A stretch of DNA of 64,000 nt from Bosea vestrisii (GTDB lineage Bacteria; Pseudomonadota; Alphaproteobacteria; Rhizobiales; Beijerinckiaceae), in NCBI RefSeq assembly GCF_030144325.1, contig NZ_CP126307.1:1550001-1614000 (forward strand). The letters run 5' to 3'. The translations under genes were made by a program, and so were the position numbers. Each line of letters starts with the position of its first letter. Within the stretch, counting starts at the first letter, position 1. Below, in pieces: positions 50,249 to 60,039 of this stretch. The notes beneath the pieces were generated by a model, which worked only from the letters and a program-made list of their open reading frames with translations, was not told where the DNA came from and ran no database searches.

Positions 50249-50264
50249 GCGGGCATATACCCGC
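50249..50264. promoter_or_regulatory. MarR operator, copy 2 (upstream of the MFS gene)
   Basis: GCGGGCATATACCCGC, identical to 49815-49830, located between the marR stop and the MFS start (14 bp before its ATG). Confidence 0.75.
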
Positions 50265-50278
50265 AAAGGGAGCCACTA

Positions 50279-51592
50279 ATGCCGACCGACCTCGCAGAAC
50301 CAGTTCAACCCATCGGCCTCGCTGCCGCCTTCGCCCGCCGCGGCATCCATTATGGCTGGGCCGTGGCGGCGGTGACCTTCCTGACCATGCTGGTCACCGC
50401 CGGCGCGGTCGGCGCGCCCGGCGTGCTTATCCTGCCGCTGCAGAAGGAGTTCGGCTGGGCGACCTCCGAAATCTCCTCGGCACTGGCGGTCCGGCTGCTG
50501 CTGTTCGGGCTGATGGCGCCCTTCGCCGCCGCCTTCATGAACCGCTTCGGCGTCCGGCCCGTCGCCATGGTCGCGCTCAGCCTGATCGCCGTGAGCATCC
50601 TCGGCTCCTTCGCCATGACGCAGCTCTGGCAGCTGGTGCTGCTCTGGGGGATCGTGCTCGGCTTCGGCACCGGGCTCACCGCCATGGTGCTCGGCGCAAC
50701 CGTCGCGACGCGCTGGTTCGTGCATCGCCGCGGCCTCGTCGTCGGCCTGCTCACCGCCAGCACGGCGACGGGCCAGCTCGTCTTCCTGCCTTTGCTCGCA
50801 GCCTTGACCGAGCAGGTCGGCTGGCGCGCCGCCATGATCTTCGTGCTCGGCATGATCGCTCTCGCGGCAGTCGGCGTGCTCGCCCTGATGCGTGACCGCC
50901 CGGCCGATGTCGGCCTTGCCCCGTATGGCGGGACGCAGATCGTGCCGGCACCGGCGCAAGCCACCAGCCTCAAGGCGATGCTCGCCTCCCCGATCGTCGC
51001 GCTGCGCGAAGCCGCGAAGACCAGCACCTTCTGGATCCTGTTCGGCACCTTCTTCGTCTGCGGCGCCAGCACCAACGGCCTGGTGCAGACCCATTTCGTC
51101 TCGCTCTGCGGCGATTACGGCATGGCGGCGGTGACGGCGGCGAGCGTGCTCGCCGTGATCGGCATCTTCGACTTCCTCGGCACGGTCGGCTCCGGCTGGC
51201 TCTCCGACCGCTATGACAGCCGCTGGCTGCTGTTCTGGTATTACGGCCTGCGCGGGCTCTCGCTGCTGTTCCTGCCCTTTACCGACTTCTCCTTCTACGG
51301 CCTCTCCATCTTCGCCATCTTCTACGGGCTCGACTGGGTCGCGACCGTGCCGCCGACGATCAAGATCGCCGCCGACCGCTTCGGCGATAAGGCCACGCTC
51401 GTCTTCGGCTGGGTCTTCACCGGCCACCAGCTCGGCGCCGCCTTCGCCGCCTATGGCGCCGGCTTCAGCCGCACCGTCTATGACAGCTATCTGCCGGCCT
51501 TCTTCATCGCCGGCGCGCTCTGCCTCTTCGCCGCCGGCTTCTGCATCATGATGCGCGGTGGCGAGGCGAAGCCCGTGCCCGCAGCCGCCTGA
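50279..51592 (+). CDS. Major facilitator superfamily transporter
   Basis: 437 residues, 12 predicted transmembrane segments, with the loop-2-like RFGVRPVAMVALS and loop-8-like DRYDSRWLLFWYYGLRG. The pattern resembles oxalate/formate- or monocarboxylate-type MFS carriers. AAAGGGAGCC precedes the ATG. The adjacent marR and shared operator suggest induction by, and import or efflux of, an organic acid. An SDR gene starts 14 bp downstream. Confidence 0.88.
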   Translation: MPTDLAEPVQPIGLAAAFARRGIHYGWAVAAVTFLTMLVTAGAVGAPGVLILPLQKEFGWATSEISSALAVRLLLFGLMAPFAAAFMNRFGVRPVAMVALSLIAVSILGSFAMTQLWQLVLLWGIVLGFGTGLTAMVLGATVATRWFVHRRGLVVGLLTASTATGQLVFLPLLAALTEQVGWRAAMIFVLGMIALAAVGVLALMRDRPADVGLAPYGGTQIVPAPAQATSLKAMLASPIVALREAAKTSTFWILFGTFFVCGASTNGLVQTHFVSLCGDYGMAAVTAASVLAVIGIFDFLGTVGSGWLSDRYDSRWLLFWYYGLRGLSLLFLPFTDFSFYGLSIFAIFYGLDWVATVPPTIKIAADRFGDKATLVFGWVFTGHQLGAAFAAYGAGFSRTVYDSYLPAFFIAGALCLFAAGFCIMMRGGEAKPVPAAA

Positions 51593-51606
51593 ACGGAGAC
51601 CTGACG

Positions 51607-52299
51607 ATGACATCCCTTCCCTATCGCAGCGCCCTGATCGTCGGAGCCGGCTCGGGCATCAGCGCATCGGTCGCCCGTGCGCTTGCCACACAAGGCATCA
51701 AGGTCGGCCTCGCCGCGCGCAATACCGACAAGCTCGCGGCGCTCGCTGCCGAAACGGGCGCCGCGACCTTCACAGTCGACGCCTCCGATCCGGCCGCCGT
51801 CGCCGGCCTGTTCGAAGCGGCTGAGGCCCAGATCGGCGAGCCCGACATCGTTGTCTATAACGCCAGCGGCCGGCTGCGCGGGCCGATCACGGAGCTCGAT
51901 CCAGCAGGGGTCGCGCAGGCGCTCGCGGTCACCGCCTATGGCGCCTTCCTGGTGACGCAGCAGGCGGCGCGGCGGATGCTGCCGCATGGGCGCGGCGCCA
52001 TCCTGCTCACCGGTGCGACCGCAGGCATCAAGGGCTTCGCGCTGTCGGCGCCCTTCGCTATGGGCAAGTTCGCCCTGCGCGGCCTCGCCCAGAGCGCCGC
52101 GCGCGAGCTCGGGCCGAAGGGCATCCATGTCGCGCATTTCGTCATCGACGGCGCCGTGCGCAGCACCCGCCATCCGGATACGAACGACAACACGCTCGAC
52201 CCGGATGCGATCGCCCAGAGCTATCTCGACGTGCTCAGACAGCCGCGCAGCGCCTGGTCGCTCGAGGTCGAGCTCAGGCCCTGGCTCGAGAGCTTCTGA
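51607..52299 (+). CDS. SDR-family oxidoreductase lacking the catalytic Tyr
   Basis: 230 residues with a Rossmann start (ALIVGAGSGISASVARALA) and the NAS motif (VVYNASGRLRG). Where classical SDRs have YxxxK this protein reads FAMGK: Lys is kept, Tyr is Phe. Many sequences of this subgroup share the change, so it may be non-classical or use another acid. Same operon direction as the MFS gene. Confidence 0.8.
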   Translation: MTSLPYRSALIVGAGSGISASVARALATQGIKVGLAARNTDKLAALAAETGAATFTVDASDPAAVAGLFEAAEAQIGEPDIVVYNASGRLRGPITELDPAGVAQALAVTAYGAFLVTQQAARRMLPHGRGAILLTGATAGIKGFALSAPFAMGKFALRGLAQSAARELGPKGIHVAHFVIDGAVRSTRHPDTNDNTLDPDAIAQSYLDVLRQPRSAWSLEVELRPWLESF

Positions 52300-52305
52300 C
52301 GCCGG

Positions 52306-52977
52306 TCAGAGCTTCTCGATCGGCGGCACCTTGAAGGTCTCGACCGTCGAGGCGCCGCCGGCGAGCAGGACCTCCCATTCGGCCTCGGCCTTCACCCGCG
52401 CCAGGCAGGGAGCAAGCTTGGCCTCGACTAGACCGTGCGGCACGAAGACGAGCCCGTCATCGTCGCCGACGACAAGGTCATGCGGCGATACGGCGACCCC
52501 GCCGAAGACGATCGATCCGTTGACGACGCCGCGCTCCATCGAGGACGGGCCGCGCGGCATGATCCAGCGCGAGAAGAACACGAAGTCGGGCCATTGCGAG
52601 ACCGGCCCGACATCGCGCACGGCGCCGTCGACGACGACGCCGGCAATGCCCTTGCGCCGGGCGGCGCCGCCGAGCAGGTCGCCGATCATCGCCGCATCCT
52701 TGCGCCCGCCGGCCGCGACCACCACGACATCGCCGCGCTCGGCGATGCTGATCGCATGATGCACCGGCCCGTAATCGGCCGGCTCGCACCAGGCGGTGAT
52801 CGCCTGGCCGACCAGGCGCTTGCCCGGCGCGAACGGCCGGATCGGACGGATCGCCGGATCGGCATGACCGATGCCGCCGAGCTGGTCGGCGATCACCGAG
52901 CTCGGCACCGCCTGCCAAGCATCGATCAGGACCTGCGGCAGGCGCGGATGGGCAGGCGTGGCGAGACGGGTCGGCAT
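52306..52977 (-). CDS. RraA-like / 4-hydroxy-4-methyl-2-oxoglutarate aldolase family protein
   Basis: 223 residues of the RraA/HMG aldolase fold: VIADQLGG, the GDLLGGAARRKGIAGVVVDGAVRD signature containing the Arg and metal Asp, and VSPHDLVVGDDDGLVFVP. Members with GDLLG and GxxRD are divalent-metal pyruvate-type aldolases or oxaloacetate decarboxylases; the ribonuclease-inhibitor function is confined to true RraA. Converges with the SDR gene. Confidence 0.87.
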   Translation of the reverse strand: MPTRLATPAHPRLPQVLIDAWQAVPSSVIADQLGGIGHADPAIRPIRPFAPGKRLVGQAITAWCEPADYGPVHHAISIAERGDVVVVAAGGRKDAAMIGDLLGGAARRKGIAGVVVDGAVRDVGPVSQWPDFVFFSRWIMPRGPSSMERGVVNGSIVFGGVAVSPHDLVVGDDDGLVFVPHGLVEAKLAPCLARVKAEAEWEVLLAGGASTVETFKVPPIEKL

Positions 52978-53008
52978 CGGCGTTTCCTCGTTTTATTGTT
53001 TGTCAGGT

Positions 53009-54247
53009 TCACGCCGCCCGGCCGGGCCGCTCGGCGAGAAGACGCCTTACCGCCCGCGCCAGCCGGCGCACGCCCTCGACCAAGACGTCCGGCGCCGAGC
53101 GGGTGAAATTGATCCGCATCGCGCTCTTCAGGGCGCCCGTCGGATCGAACACGCTCGACGGCACGAAGGCGACGTTCTCGGCCAGCGCATGAGTATAGAG
53201 CGCGTCGGTGTCGATCGCCCCATCCTTGGCCCGCATCCAGACGAACATGCCGCCCGGCGGCACCTCCCAGTCGAACCACTCCGAGAGATGCTCGGCCGCC
53301 GCGGAACACAGCGCGTCGCGCCGCTCGCGATAGGTCGCGACGATCTTCGGAATGTGCTGCGCCTCGAAATCGCTCTCGATCATCTCCAGCGCGATCGCCT
53401 GCGTCAGCAGGCTGGAGGCGATGTCGGTCGACTGCTTGGCCAGCGCCAGCGTCGCAATCAGCGAGGCGTCGGCCACGACCCAGCCGACGCGCAGGCCCGG
53501 AACCAGACTCTTCGACAGCGTGCCCAGATAGATCACCGGCCCGGCATAGGCGCCGTTGGGATGGCGCTGCGCATGATGGGCGAGGATGCTCGGTCCGGCC
53601 GGCCCGTCGAATTGCAGCGGCAGATAGGGATCGTCCTCGAGCAGCCAGGTCCCGGCCGCCTCGACCTTGTCGAGCATGGCGGCGCGCTGATCCTGCGGCA
53701 CCAGCACCCCGGTCGGGTTGGAATAGTTCGGCACGGCATAGACGAATTTCGCCTGCCGCAGCGCCGCGTCCTGCCCGGGCGCCTCAAGGCTCCAGTCGAG
53801 TTTCTCATAACGCGGCATACGCGGCCGCCAGGCATCGAGTGCGCCGAGATAGGTCGGGAATTGCGACAGGATCATCTCACCGGGATCGACCAGCGTCTTG
53901 CCGACAAGGTCGAGCCCCTGCATCGCGCCCGTGGTCAGCAGTACGTTCTCAGGCCCAAAGCGGCGTCCAGTCGTAGCGCTGAAGCGCTCGGCGATCGCGG
54001 CTCGCAGCGCCGGCAGCCCTTCGATCGCCCCATATTCGAGGATCTGCGTGCCCCACCGCATCAGCGTCCGCTCCTGCGCGGCGGCGATCGCCTCGACCGG
54101 ATAGAGCTCGGGAGCCGGCAGGCCGCCAGCGAGGCTGACGACATCCGCCCGCCCGCCGATCGCCATGAACTGCTGGGTGATGCTGTTGCCGGTCGAGAGC
54201 CAGCGGGCAAAGGCCGGCCGGGCGGGGGGCGATTTGGGAGAGGACAT
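53009..54247 (-). CDS. PLP-dependent aminotransferase (2-aminoadipate / MocR-domain type)
   Basis: 412 residues, fold-type I, with no N-terminal GntR domain. ISLAGGLP-like VVSLAGGLPAPELYP, ILEYGAIEGLPALR, VLLTTGAMQGLDLVGKTLVDPGE, PNYSNPTGVLVP, DDPYLPLQF and the Schiff-base lysine in YLGTLSKSLVPGLRVGW are all clear. Typical of LysN-type 2-aminoadipate or aromatic/branched-chain aminotransferases. Downstream of it on the same strand lies the RraA-like gene. Confidence 0.9.
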   Translation of the reverse strand: MSSPKSPPARPAFARWLSTGNSITQQFMAIGGRADVVSLAGGLPAPELYPVEAIAAAQERTLMRWGTQILEYGAIEGLPALRAAIAERFSATTGRRFGPENVLLTTGAMQGLDLVGKTLVDPGEMILSQFPTYLGALDAWRPRMPRYEKLDWSLEAPGQDAALRQAKFVYAVPNYSNPTGVLVPQDQRAAMLDKVEAAGTWLLEDDPYLPLQFDGPAGPSILAHHAQRHPNGAYAGPVIYLGTLSKSLVPGLRVGWVVADASLIATLALAKQSTDIASSLLTQAIALEMIESDFEAQHIPKIVATYRERRDALCSAAAEHLSEWFDWEVPPGGMFVWMRAKDGAIDTDALYTHALAENVAFVPSSVFDPTGALKSAMRINFTRSAPDVLVEGVRRLARAVRRLLAERPGRAA

Positions 54248-54395
54248 GCCTAGCCTGATACTGCGTGACGATGGCGGCGAAGCCTACAGAGCCAGGCTGT
54301 CCAGCGAAACCACGGCAAACGCATGGCCTCGATCGGGATCGGCAGTGGCTCGCCAGCCCCGGCCGGGGCATAAGCGAAGCGAGGGAGAACAGAGC

Positions 54396-55558
54396 ATGCG
54401 CATCGTCGATGTCCGCGAGGTCACGCAGCCGATCGCCTCGCCGATCCGCAACGCCTATATCGACTTCTCGAAGATGACGACGAGCCTCGTCGCGGTCGTC
54501 ACCGACGTCGTCCGCGACGGCCGCCGCGTCGTCGGCTACGGCTTCAATTCCAATGGTCGCTACGGCCAGGGCGGGCTGATCCGCGAGCGCTTCGCGCCCC
54601 GCCTGCTGGAAGCCGAGGCCAAAAGCCTCATGAACGACTCCGGCGACAATCTCGACCCCGACCGCTGCTGGGCAGCCATGATGAAGAACGAGAAGCCGGG
54701 CGGCCATGGCGAACGCTCGGTCGCCGTCGGCACGCTCGACATGGCGATCTGGGACGCGACCGCCAAGATCGCCGGCATGCCGCTGTTCCGCCTGCTCGCC
54801 GACCGCCATGGCCGCGAGGCCGACCCGAGCGTCTTCGTCTACGCCGCCGGCGGCTACTATTACCCCGGCAAGGACGACGATGCGCTGCGCACCGAGATGC
54901 GCTCCTATCTCGACCGCGGCTACCGCGTCGTGAAGATGAAGATCGGCGGCGCCCCCTCACGGAGGATCGCCGCCGCATCGAGGCGGTGCTGACTGAGATC
55001 GGCAGTGATGCTGAGCTCGCTGTCGACGCCAATGGCCGCTTCGATCTGGAGACCGCCATCGCCTATGCCAAGGCGCTGCGGGAGTATCCGCTGTTCTGGT
55101 ACGAGGAGGCGGGCGATCCGCTCGACTATGCGCTGCAGGCGGCGCTGGCCGAGTTCTATCCCGGCCCGATGGCGACCGGCGAGAACCTGTTCAGCCACCA
55201 GGACGCCCGCAATCTGCTGCGCCATGGCGGCATGCGGCCGGACCGCGACTGGCTGCAGTTCGACTGCGCCCTCTCCTACGGGCTCTGCGAGTACCAGCGC
55301 ACGCTGGCCGCGCTCAAGGTCTCTGGCTGGGGCTGGGATCGCTGCATCCCGCATGGCGGCCACCAGATGTCGCTCAACATCGCCGCCGGCCTCGGACTAG
55401 GCGGCAATGAGAGCTACCCTGACCTGTTCCAGCCCTATGGCGGCTTTCCCGACTCGGTCCGCGTCGAGGACAGCGTCATCACCATGCCGGAGCTGCCCGG
55501 CATCGGTTTCGAGGGCAAGAGCGACCTGATCAGGCTGATGCGGGAGCTGGCGGAGTAG
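54396..55558 (+). pseudogene. tarD: D(-)-tartrate dehydratase, frameshifted
   Basis: Mandelate-racemase/enolase-superfamily enzyme that dehydrates D-tartrate to oxaloacetate. The reading (VREVTQPIASPIRNAYIDF, FNSNGRYGQGGLIRERF, AAGGYYYPGK, VVKMKIGGAP, then AVDANGRFD, WYEEAGDPLDYALQAALAEF, RCIPHGGHQMSLNIAAGL) follows the Bradyrhizobium TarD sequence almost line for line, including KMK, the metal Asp/Glu set and the catalytic His region. The frame breaks after IGGAP; one more C in the run of five at 54952-54956 restores PLTEDRRRIEAVL and a 387-residue protein. Everything else is intact, so an assembly error is likely. Confidence 0.85.
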
Positions 55559-55673
55559 CGCGCCCTCTTATCCGAACGTCTGACGCGACCTTTCCCACCC
55601 ACTGGCGTTATCTTCGCTGCAGTGCAACAATCAGTTTGCACGAGCTCAGAGACGGCACGGCAGGGGAGCGACC

Positions 55674-57660
55674 ATGAACGCGATCGACCCGCTCGGGAAA
55701 CAGACCCAGCGCGACAAGCCCTGGATCTTCCGGACCTATGCCGGGCATTCCGATGCCGCGGAGTCCAACAAGCTCTACCGGAACAATCTCGCCAAGGGCC
55801 AGACCGGCCTCTCCGTCGCCTTCGACCTGCCGACCCAGACCGGCTACGACCCCGACCATGTGCTGTCGCGCGGCGAGGTCGGCAAGGTCGGCGTCCCGGT
55901 GACCCATCTCGGCGACATGCGGGCGCTGTTCGACCAGATCCCGCTGGCGCAGATGAATACCTCGATGACGATCAATGCGACGGCGGCCTGGCTGCTCTCG
56001 CTCTACATCGCCACCGCCGACGAGCAGGGCGCCGACCGCGCTGCTCTGCAGGGCACGACCCAGAACGACCTCGTCAAGGAATACCTGTCGCGCGGAACTT
56101 ACGTCTTCCCGCCGCGCCCCTCGATGCGGCTGACCACCGACATCGTCGTGTTCACGGCGCGCGAATTGCCGAAATGGAACCCGACCAACGTCTGCTCCTA
56201 CCACCTGCAGGAGGCCGGCGCCTCGCCGGTGCAGGAACTCTCCTTCGCGCTCGCGACCGCGATCGCTCTCCTCGATTCTGATCAAGGCCCGGCCAGAAGT
56301 CGCCCCAGAGGAATTCGGCAGCGTCGTCGGCCGCATCTCCTTCTTCGTCAATGCCGGCATGCGCTTCGTCACCGAGCTCTGCAAGATGCGGGCTTTCGTC
56401 GATCTCTGGGACGAGATCACGCTGAAGCGCTTCAATGTGCTGGAGGAACAGCATCGCCGCTTCCGCTATGGCGTGCAGGTCAACTCGCTCGGGCTGACCG
56501 AGCCGCAGGCCGAGAACAACGTCTACCGCATCCTGATCGAGATGCTGGCGGTGACGCTGTCGAAGAAGGCCCGCGCCCGCGCCGTGCAATTGCCGGCCTG
56601 GAACGAGGCGCTCGGCCTGCCCCGCCCCTTCGACCAGCAATGGTCGCTGCGCATGCAGCAGGTCCTGGCCTACGAGACCGATCTGCTCGAATTCGGCGAC
56701 ATATTCGACGGTTCGAAAGAGGTCGATGCCAAGGTCGAAGAGCTGAAAGCGGCCGCGCTCGCGGAGCTGGCGAAGATCGACGCCATGGGCGGCGCGCTCG
56801 CCGCCGTCGAGAGCGGCTATATGAAGATGGCGCTGGTCGAGAACGGCGCCCGCCGCATCGAGGCGATCGAGCGCGGCGAGCAGATCGTCGTCGGCGTCAA
56901 CAAGTTCACCACCAGCGAGCCCTCGCCGCTTTCCGCCGGCGAAGGCAATGTCGTCACGGTTCCGGACTCGGTCGAGATCGAGGCGGTCGGCCGGCTGAAG
57001 GCCTGGCGCGCCGCACGCGATACGAGAGCAGCCGAAGCGGCACTGGCCGAACTGGCAAACGCAGCGAAAGAAGACCGCAACGTCATGCCGGCCTCGATCG
57101 CCTGCGCCAAGGCCGGCGTCACCACCGGCGAATGGGCCCAGACCCTGCGCGAGATTTTTGGCGAGTACCGCGCCCCGACCGGTGTCGACACCACCAAGCT
57201 CGGTGACGATGCCGGGCTCGCTACCGTGAAGGCAGCCGTCGCCCTGGCTACCGAGAAACTCGGCAGGCCGCCGCGCTTCCTCGTCGGCAAGCCGGGGCTC
57301 GACGGTCACTCGAACGGCGCCGAGCAGATCGCGGTGCGCGCCCGGGACGCCGGCATACAGGTCTCCTATGGCGGCATCCGCCAGACGCCCGAGGAGATCG
57401 TGACGCAGGCGCAGGAGACCGAGGCCGACATCATCGGACTCTCCATCCTCTCCGGCTCGCATTTGCCGCTGGTCCGCGACGTCACGGCTCGGCTGCGCGT
57501 CGCCGGCATGAACGTCCCGGTGGTCGTCGGCGGCATCATCCCGCCCGACGACGAGAACGCGCTGAAGAACATGGGCGTGGCGCGCGTCTATACCCCGAAG
57601 GACTTCGCCCTCGATGGCATCATCGCCGATGTCGCCGGGCTGGCGGCGAAGAAGCGCTGA
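55674..57660 (+). pseudogene. meaA: Ethylmalonyl-CoA mutase (MeaA), frameshifted
   Basis: A coenzyme-B12 mutase that converts ethylmalonyl-CoA to methylsuccinyl-CoA in the ethylmalonyl-CoA pathway of acetate and C1 assimilation. The catalytic barrel includes TYAGHSDAAESNKLYRNNLAKGQTGLSVAFDLPTQ and YHLQEAGASPVQELSFAL; the C-terminal cobalamin domain has GLDGHSNGAEQIA, SILSGSH and VVGGIIPPDD. The frame breaks at the extra T in GATTCTG (56276-56277); removing it gives LDLIKARPEVAPEEFG and a 661-residue protein, normal for MeaA. ATG at 55674 follows GGGGAGCG. An essential pathway enzyme in this group, so sequencing error is plausible. Confidence 0.87.
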
Positions 57661-57842
57661 GAGCCGATCGCCTTCCCCAGCTTCTCGCCTGTGCGAAAAG
57701 CACTCAGGGTTTCCCAAGCGCGTGCGGACGACTATCGTCCCGGTACTGCTCGGTCGTGCCCGCTTTCCGCGGCGCCGGCCCGTGCCTGAAGGCGGTCGTC
57801 GGCAGGGCCGCGAGGGACCCGCTTGAGGAGAGGAAGAAGCGC

Positions 57843-58844
57843 ATGCCCGCATGGCTGCAGACCAATTCGACCAAGGCCAACATCCGCGCCGCCTTGATCG
57901 GTGCCATGGGCCTCGCCCTTGCGGGCCCCGCCGCGGCCCAGACCATGGGCTTCGATCCCAGCGACTTCGGCAAGGTCAGCATGCCGCGCCGGCAGAGCAC
58001 CGGCGACGCCGCGACCCAGATCGAGAACAACAAGGGCGCCTTCGAGCCGATCGCGGAGCTCGATCAGCGCGATCCGCTCGCGAAGATGGCCAAGCCTGTC
58101 GGGCGCATCGATATCCTGCTGAAGGACAACAAGACCGGCAAGCAGTCCGGCGCCCATTGCACCGGCGAGCTGTTGCCGGGTGACTATGTCCTCACCAACC
58201 ATCATTGCTTGCCGCAGAGCGGCGAGATGACGCCAGTGCGCGCCATCATCGTGATGGATTTCCTGACGCAGGACGGCAAAGGCGCGAAAGTCTTCGAACT
58301 CGATCCCAAGCCGGTCGAGTTCAATGCCAATCTCGACTACGCCATCGCCAAGGCGAAGGGCAATCCGACCGCGACCTATGGTTCGGTCAAGCTCGCAGCG
58401 ACGCCGTCCGGCGGCGCCCCCTCGCTGATGGTCATCCATCATCCGGCCGGCCGGCCCAAGGTGATGAGCCGCTTCCGCTGCATGGCGACACGCCAGCAAG
58501 GCGAGGCAGCCGAGCTGCGCCATCGCTGCGACACGCTCGGCGGTTCTTCCGGTTCGCTTCTCTACAACGCCAGCAATTCCGGTATCGCGCTGCACAAGCA
58601 GGGCGGCCTCGCGCCCAACGACCCGAACAGCTACAACACCGCCACCAGCATGACCGCGCTGCTCCAGGCCAGCCCCCTGCTGCGCAAGATGGCCGGTGCG
58701 GGCGGGCAGGCGCCGGCTGCGGATGGCGGCTCGGTCGCGTCGGGCGGCGGACAGGACGACCAGCCAAGCTCGACCGAGCGCAGCGCGGTGCGCGGCTCCG
58801 ACAATCTCGACACCGACGGGATGAATTCGCTGCTGAAGAACTGA
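57843..58844 (+). CDS. Exported trypsin-like serine peptidase
   Basis: 333 residues with a signal peptide (IRAALIGAMGLALAGPAAAQ). The chymotrypsin-type triad is visible: His in VLTNHHCLP, Asp in NANLDYAIAK and Ser in DTLGGSSGSLLYN; four cysteines may form disulfides (HCTGE, HHCL, FRCMA, RCDT). The C-terminal 60 residues are low-complexity Gly/Ser/Asp-rich. Resembles periplasmic V8/glutamyl-endopeptidase-like proteins. ATG at 57843 follows AGGAAGAAG. Confidence 0.87.
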   Translation: MPAWLQTNSTKANIRAALIGAMGLALAGPAAAQTMGFDPSDFGKVSMPRRQSTGDAATQIENNKGAFEPIAELDQRDPLAKMAKPVGRIDILLKDNKTGKQSGAHCTGELLPGDYVLTNHHCLPQSGEMTPVRAIIVMDFLTQDGKGAKVFELDPKPVEFNANLDYAIAKAKGNPTATYGSVKLAATPSGGAPSLMVIHHPAGRPKVMSRFRCMATRQQGEAAELRHRCDTLGGSSGSLLYNASNSGIALHKQGGLAPNDPNSYNTATSMTALLQASPLLRKMAGAGGQAPAADGGSVASGGGQDDQPSSTERSAVRGSDNLDTDGMNSLLKN

Positions 58845-58854
58845 GCGGTAGCTG

Positions 58855-59075
58855 TCATTCCGGGGCTTCGCGCAGCGAAGAGCCCGGAACCCATGAACAC
58901 GACGCCGATCCAGCTCATCATGCTCGCCCTTGTGGCGAGCATCTACGTCTTGAACACCACCTGCGATCAGTGACGTGAAGACGTGGATGGTCGGGACAAG
59001 CCCGACCATGACGGAAATGGCAGTGTTCGTGGATTCCGGGCTCAGGCCTACGGCCTGCCCCGGAAAGACAACGAG
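58855..59075. repeat. Composite REP/BIME-like element with four hairpins
   Basis: Contains in order: a TTCCGGGG...CCCGGAA hairpin; ATGCTCGCC-N5-GGCGAGCAT (58920-58942); ATGGTCGGG-N5-CCCGACCAT (58987-59009); and a TTCCGGGC...CCCCGGAA hairpin near 59035-59070. The two middle hairpins are in inverted orientation, flanked by ACGTCTT and AAGACGT. This is the architecture of clustered palindromic units; typical of the interspersed repeats in this bacterial group. Confidence 0.7.
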
Positions 59076-59096
59076 TTTCTCAAAGCCTGTCGGCCT

Positions 59097-59966
59097 TCAG
59101 CCAGCCTCGCCGTGGCTGCGCCCATAGGGGCTGCGCGGCGGCGAACGCCGGCCGACCAGCGCGGCGGGGTCGGCTTCGTAGATCTCGACCTTGAGCGGAT
59201 GACAGACGGCTACATCGCTCGAATGGGTCTGGCCGCAATCGCCGCCCGGACAGGCCGAGATCGCCCCGAGCAGGTCGATCTCGGCGAAGAGCTCGAGGAA
59301 ATCGCCTGGCCGGACCGGGCTCGCCTTCATAAAGTACTGCTGCGTATCGCGGGTGAAGCCGGTGCACATGAAAACGTTGAGCACGTCATGGACGTGATGC
59401 TCGACCTCGCGCGCCCGCAGTCCCCTCGCCTGCCCCAAGGCACGGGCGAGGTTGGAATGACAGCAATGGTGGTACTCGCCACCATCGCCGAGCAGCCGAT
59501 GCGTATACGGATCGCAGCGCGTGCCGATCACGTCATGCACGCCGGCGCCATCCTGGTCGAAGCCGTACCAGCCTAGCGTGTCATGAGTGATCGTCGCCAT
59601 CGGCCGAAGATGCGGTAGGTTGCTCCAGAGCCGGTCGCCGGTACCGACATGGGTCGCGTGCAGGGCACGCGTCTTGCCGCTGAAGAAACGCTCGTCGAGA
59701 TCATCGGCATTCCAGAGGTTGAGGTCGCCGACCTGCGGCCCCTCGATGCTGACGACGCGGAAGAAATGGCCTTTCGGCACGTGGAAGCTGCCGGCTTCGC
59801 GCGGCGGGACGATGATCTCGTCGCGCTTGGTCAGCGTCTGGCGGGCTTGTTCCAGCATCGCCATGTCGGCGCCGGGCAGGCTGCCATTGGGATAGACCAC
59901 GACCGGCGGCCTGGCCCGCCGCTCCGCCGCATCGACGGGGGCGATCATCTGCGAGTCCGTGGCCAT
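59097..59966 (-). CDS. Urea carboxylase-associated family protein (DUF1989)
   Basis: 289 residues of the DUF1989 family, often next to urea amidolyase or aminomethyltransferase genes. Conserved features seen: KGHFFRVVSIEGPQVGDLNLWN, CCHSNLARAL, EHHVHDVLNVFMCTGF and the Cys-rich ACPGGDCGQTHSSD. Histidines and cysteines suggest a metal site. No urea genes are in the window. ATG at 59966 follows GGCGGAG. Confidence 0.85.
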   Translation of the reverse strand: MATDSQMIAPVDAAERRARPPVVVYPNGSLPGADMAMLEQARQTLTKRDEIIVPPREAGSFHVPKGHFFRVVSIEGPQVGDLNLWNADDLDERFFSGKTRALHATHVGTGDRLWSNLPHLRPMATITHDTLGWYGFDQDGAGVHDVIGTRCDPYTHRLLGDGGEYHHCCHSNLARALGQARGLRAREVEHHVHDVLNVFMCTGFTRDTQQYFMKASPVRPGDFLELFAEIDLLGAISACPGGDCGQTHSSDVAVCHPLKVEIYEADPAALVGRRSPPRSPYGRSHGEAG

Positions 59967-60039
59967 GGATTTGCTCCGCCGACTGATATGTCTGCGGGTT
60001 CCTATCGGGACCGAAGGTCTCGGTCCAGACTGCGAAGCG

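Noticed and set aside
58892..58972. 26-codon reading MNTTPIQLIMLALVASIYVL in the repeat region
   Set aside because: Looks like a tiny membrane peptide, but it lies entirely inside palindromic repeat elements and has no ribosome site.
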